DNA of 64,000 nt from positions 1 to 64,000 of the forward strand of contig WHVD01000021.1 of the NCBI GenBank assembly GCA_015178975.1, read 5' to 3'. Source of the DNA: Hysterangium stoloniferum (taxonomy: Eukaryota; Basidiomycota; Agaricomycetes; Hysterangiales; Hysterangiaceae). The notes under the pieces were generated by a model, which was not told the DNA's origin, did no database searches, and saw nothing but the letters and a program-made list of their open reading frames with translations. The position numbers and the translations under genes are program-made. Shown here in pieces: positions 62,701-64,000 of this stretch. Position 1 is the stretch's first letter. Each line of letters starts with the position of its first letter.

Positions 62701-64000
62701 AAATACTTAAGAGTCATGGATGCCGGGGGGTTTGGGGGGCGAAGCCCCCCAACAAGCCGGAGCCCGCAGCGAAGTTGTGGGGCAGGTCACGAAGTGACCG
62801 CCCCGCAGCGTAGCAAGGGTTCCCAGGCTTGTATAAAGTAAAGTTGTACGGTGGGTGGTGGGCGTTTTTAGGCGCCGAAGGCGCCCCAATCCGTGAGGGC
62901 GCGGAGCGCCCGAATTTTTCCTCAATTTGTGAGGGCGCGGAGCGCCCGAACGCTACCCCGATTAGGCCGCCCAGAAATGAGGGCGCGTTAGCGCGTGCAT
63001 TTCTGCACTCGCGGGAGTATTTAATGGCGCCGCGGGAGCTTTTCTGACAACGCGGGAGCATTTGTGGCGCCGCGGGAGTATTTTGTGACGCGAACGGAAG
63101 TATCTTTAACGCGCGGAGGTATTTTGTGACGCGCGGAAGTATTTGTCCCACGCGCGGGAGTATTTTGTCACGTGCGCGGAAGTATTATGTCACATGCGCG
63201 GAGGTATTTTCCGATGCCGTGGGACCATTTTTGAAACGCGCGGGAGTATTTGTCACATGCGCGGAACCATTTCATACGCCCTAATAAAAACATTTCCCAC
63301 GCACCTCCAATAGAATTCCCCGCGCCCTTCATGTCAGCATTTCCCGCGCCGTTCACGTAAGCATTTTCGTACGAATTTCCCACGCCCTTCACCGGACTAT
63401 TTCCCGCGCCCCTCAGGGACACATTTCCCACGACGTTTCCGGATGAAGTCCCCGCGCCGTTTTGGGGGAGTATTTCTCGCGCCCCTCACGGAAGCATTCG
63501 ATAAAATACAATAAATGAAAATAGAATGTTTAAAAATAAAATAACATAGAATAAATCGAAATAAAATACAGTAAATGAAAATAAAATGCTTCAAAATTAA
63601 ATAAAATCGGAAAAATCAAAATCAAATATAATAAATCAAAATAAAATATTTAAAAATAGAATAAAATAAATCAAAATAAAATGCAATAAATTAAAATACA
63701 ATAAATATGTCAAAATACAATACAATATATAATGTTTCTTCAATGCTTATCAATTCTCAATCAATGTTCCATGAATGCTTAATGAGTGTTCTCCTCTTCT
63801 CAATCAATGCTATATCATATCAATGCTGTGTCAATTGCACATCAATTCCAGTTGAATCAACTCAATTTCTATTCAGAACTGTACCGTTACTCCATCTGAA
63901 ACCATTACTCCTTTTGAAACCATTACTCCTTTTGAAACTGTTGCTCCTTTTGTACCCATTGTTCCATTTGTGATATTTCTTTCTGTCTTTTGTAATATCT
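62701..64000. repeat. satellite module 3, cut by window edge
   Basis: GC-rich hairpin head (62718-62985), GCGGGAG array (62990-63490), A-rich tract (63495-63730), then the start of a CCATTACTCCTTTTGAAA-type VNTR (63895-64000). The order matches module 1. Confidence 0.85.

Noticed and set aside
62240..62710. 156-codon frame of repeated KVTFRS units
   Set aside because: Satellite translation, as for the other 18-bp arrays.

Overview
The window looks like nuclear DNA of an agaricomycete (mushroom-forming basidiomycete). The genes have many 47-110 bp introns. The gene families (a fungal PTR2 peptide transporter, a DUF6533 membrane protein, an NTPase-nuclease Crinkler-like protein, a DUF2235 relic) and the transposons (Ty3 elements with chromodomain, Ty1/copia gag relics, Tad1-type LINE ends, Tc1/mariner) all fit that group. 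The species cannot be read from the sequence. No rRNA, plasmid or CRISPR feature was found.

Layout. (1) 1-5961: a Ty3 element cut by the left edge. Its internal frame is uninterrupted except for four TGA codons, and it ends in a 279 bp LTR. (2) 6-15.8 kb: decayed gene and transposon fragments, several solo LTRs, and three LINE ends stacked on one TCACGTGA-like site. (3) 15.8-19 kb: a multi-exon Crinkler-like P-loop NTPase with a C-terminal nuclease-like domain; LINE insertion has altered its 5' end. (4) 19.9-39.6 kb: a transposon graveyard with up to four levels of nesting. Across the window, eleven TG..CA elements, mostly solo LTRs, have exact 5-bp target duplications. They sit in two Tc1/mariner elements, a broken Ty3 element, a 5'-truncated LINE and one another. 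(5) 39.6-41.5 kb: a MITE and unannotated sequence. (6) 41.5-47.1 kb: a GC-rich island with two apparently intact genes, a nine-exon PTR2 transporter with two GC-AG introns and a 1020-residue protein with two RING-like domains. (7) 47.1-56.1 kb: decayed single-copy genes, namely a DUF6533 membrane protein, a TIGR02569/aminoglycoside-phosphotransferase-like kinase and an MFS transporter. (8) 56.1-64.0 kb: a large satellite block built from three repeats of one module order (GC-rich hairpin head, GCGGGAG array, A-rich tract, 18-bp VNTRs), running off the right edge.

The only genes likely to work now are the PTR2 transporter and the RING protein. The Crinkler-like gene has intact motifs but an unresolved splice and no clear start codon. 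Older transposon copies show TG/CA where younger copies of the same LTR family keep CG, and the four stops in the Ty3 element are all TGA. Both point to cytosine deamination at CpG as the main decay process. No operons exist here. The most unusual structures are the higher-order satellite with hairpins that co-vary between copies, and the repeated use of TCACGTGA-like sites by LINEs.
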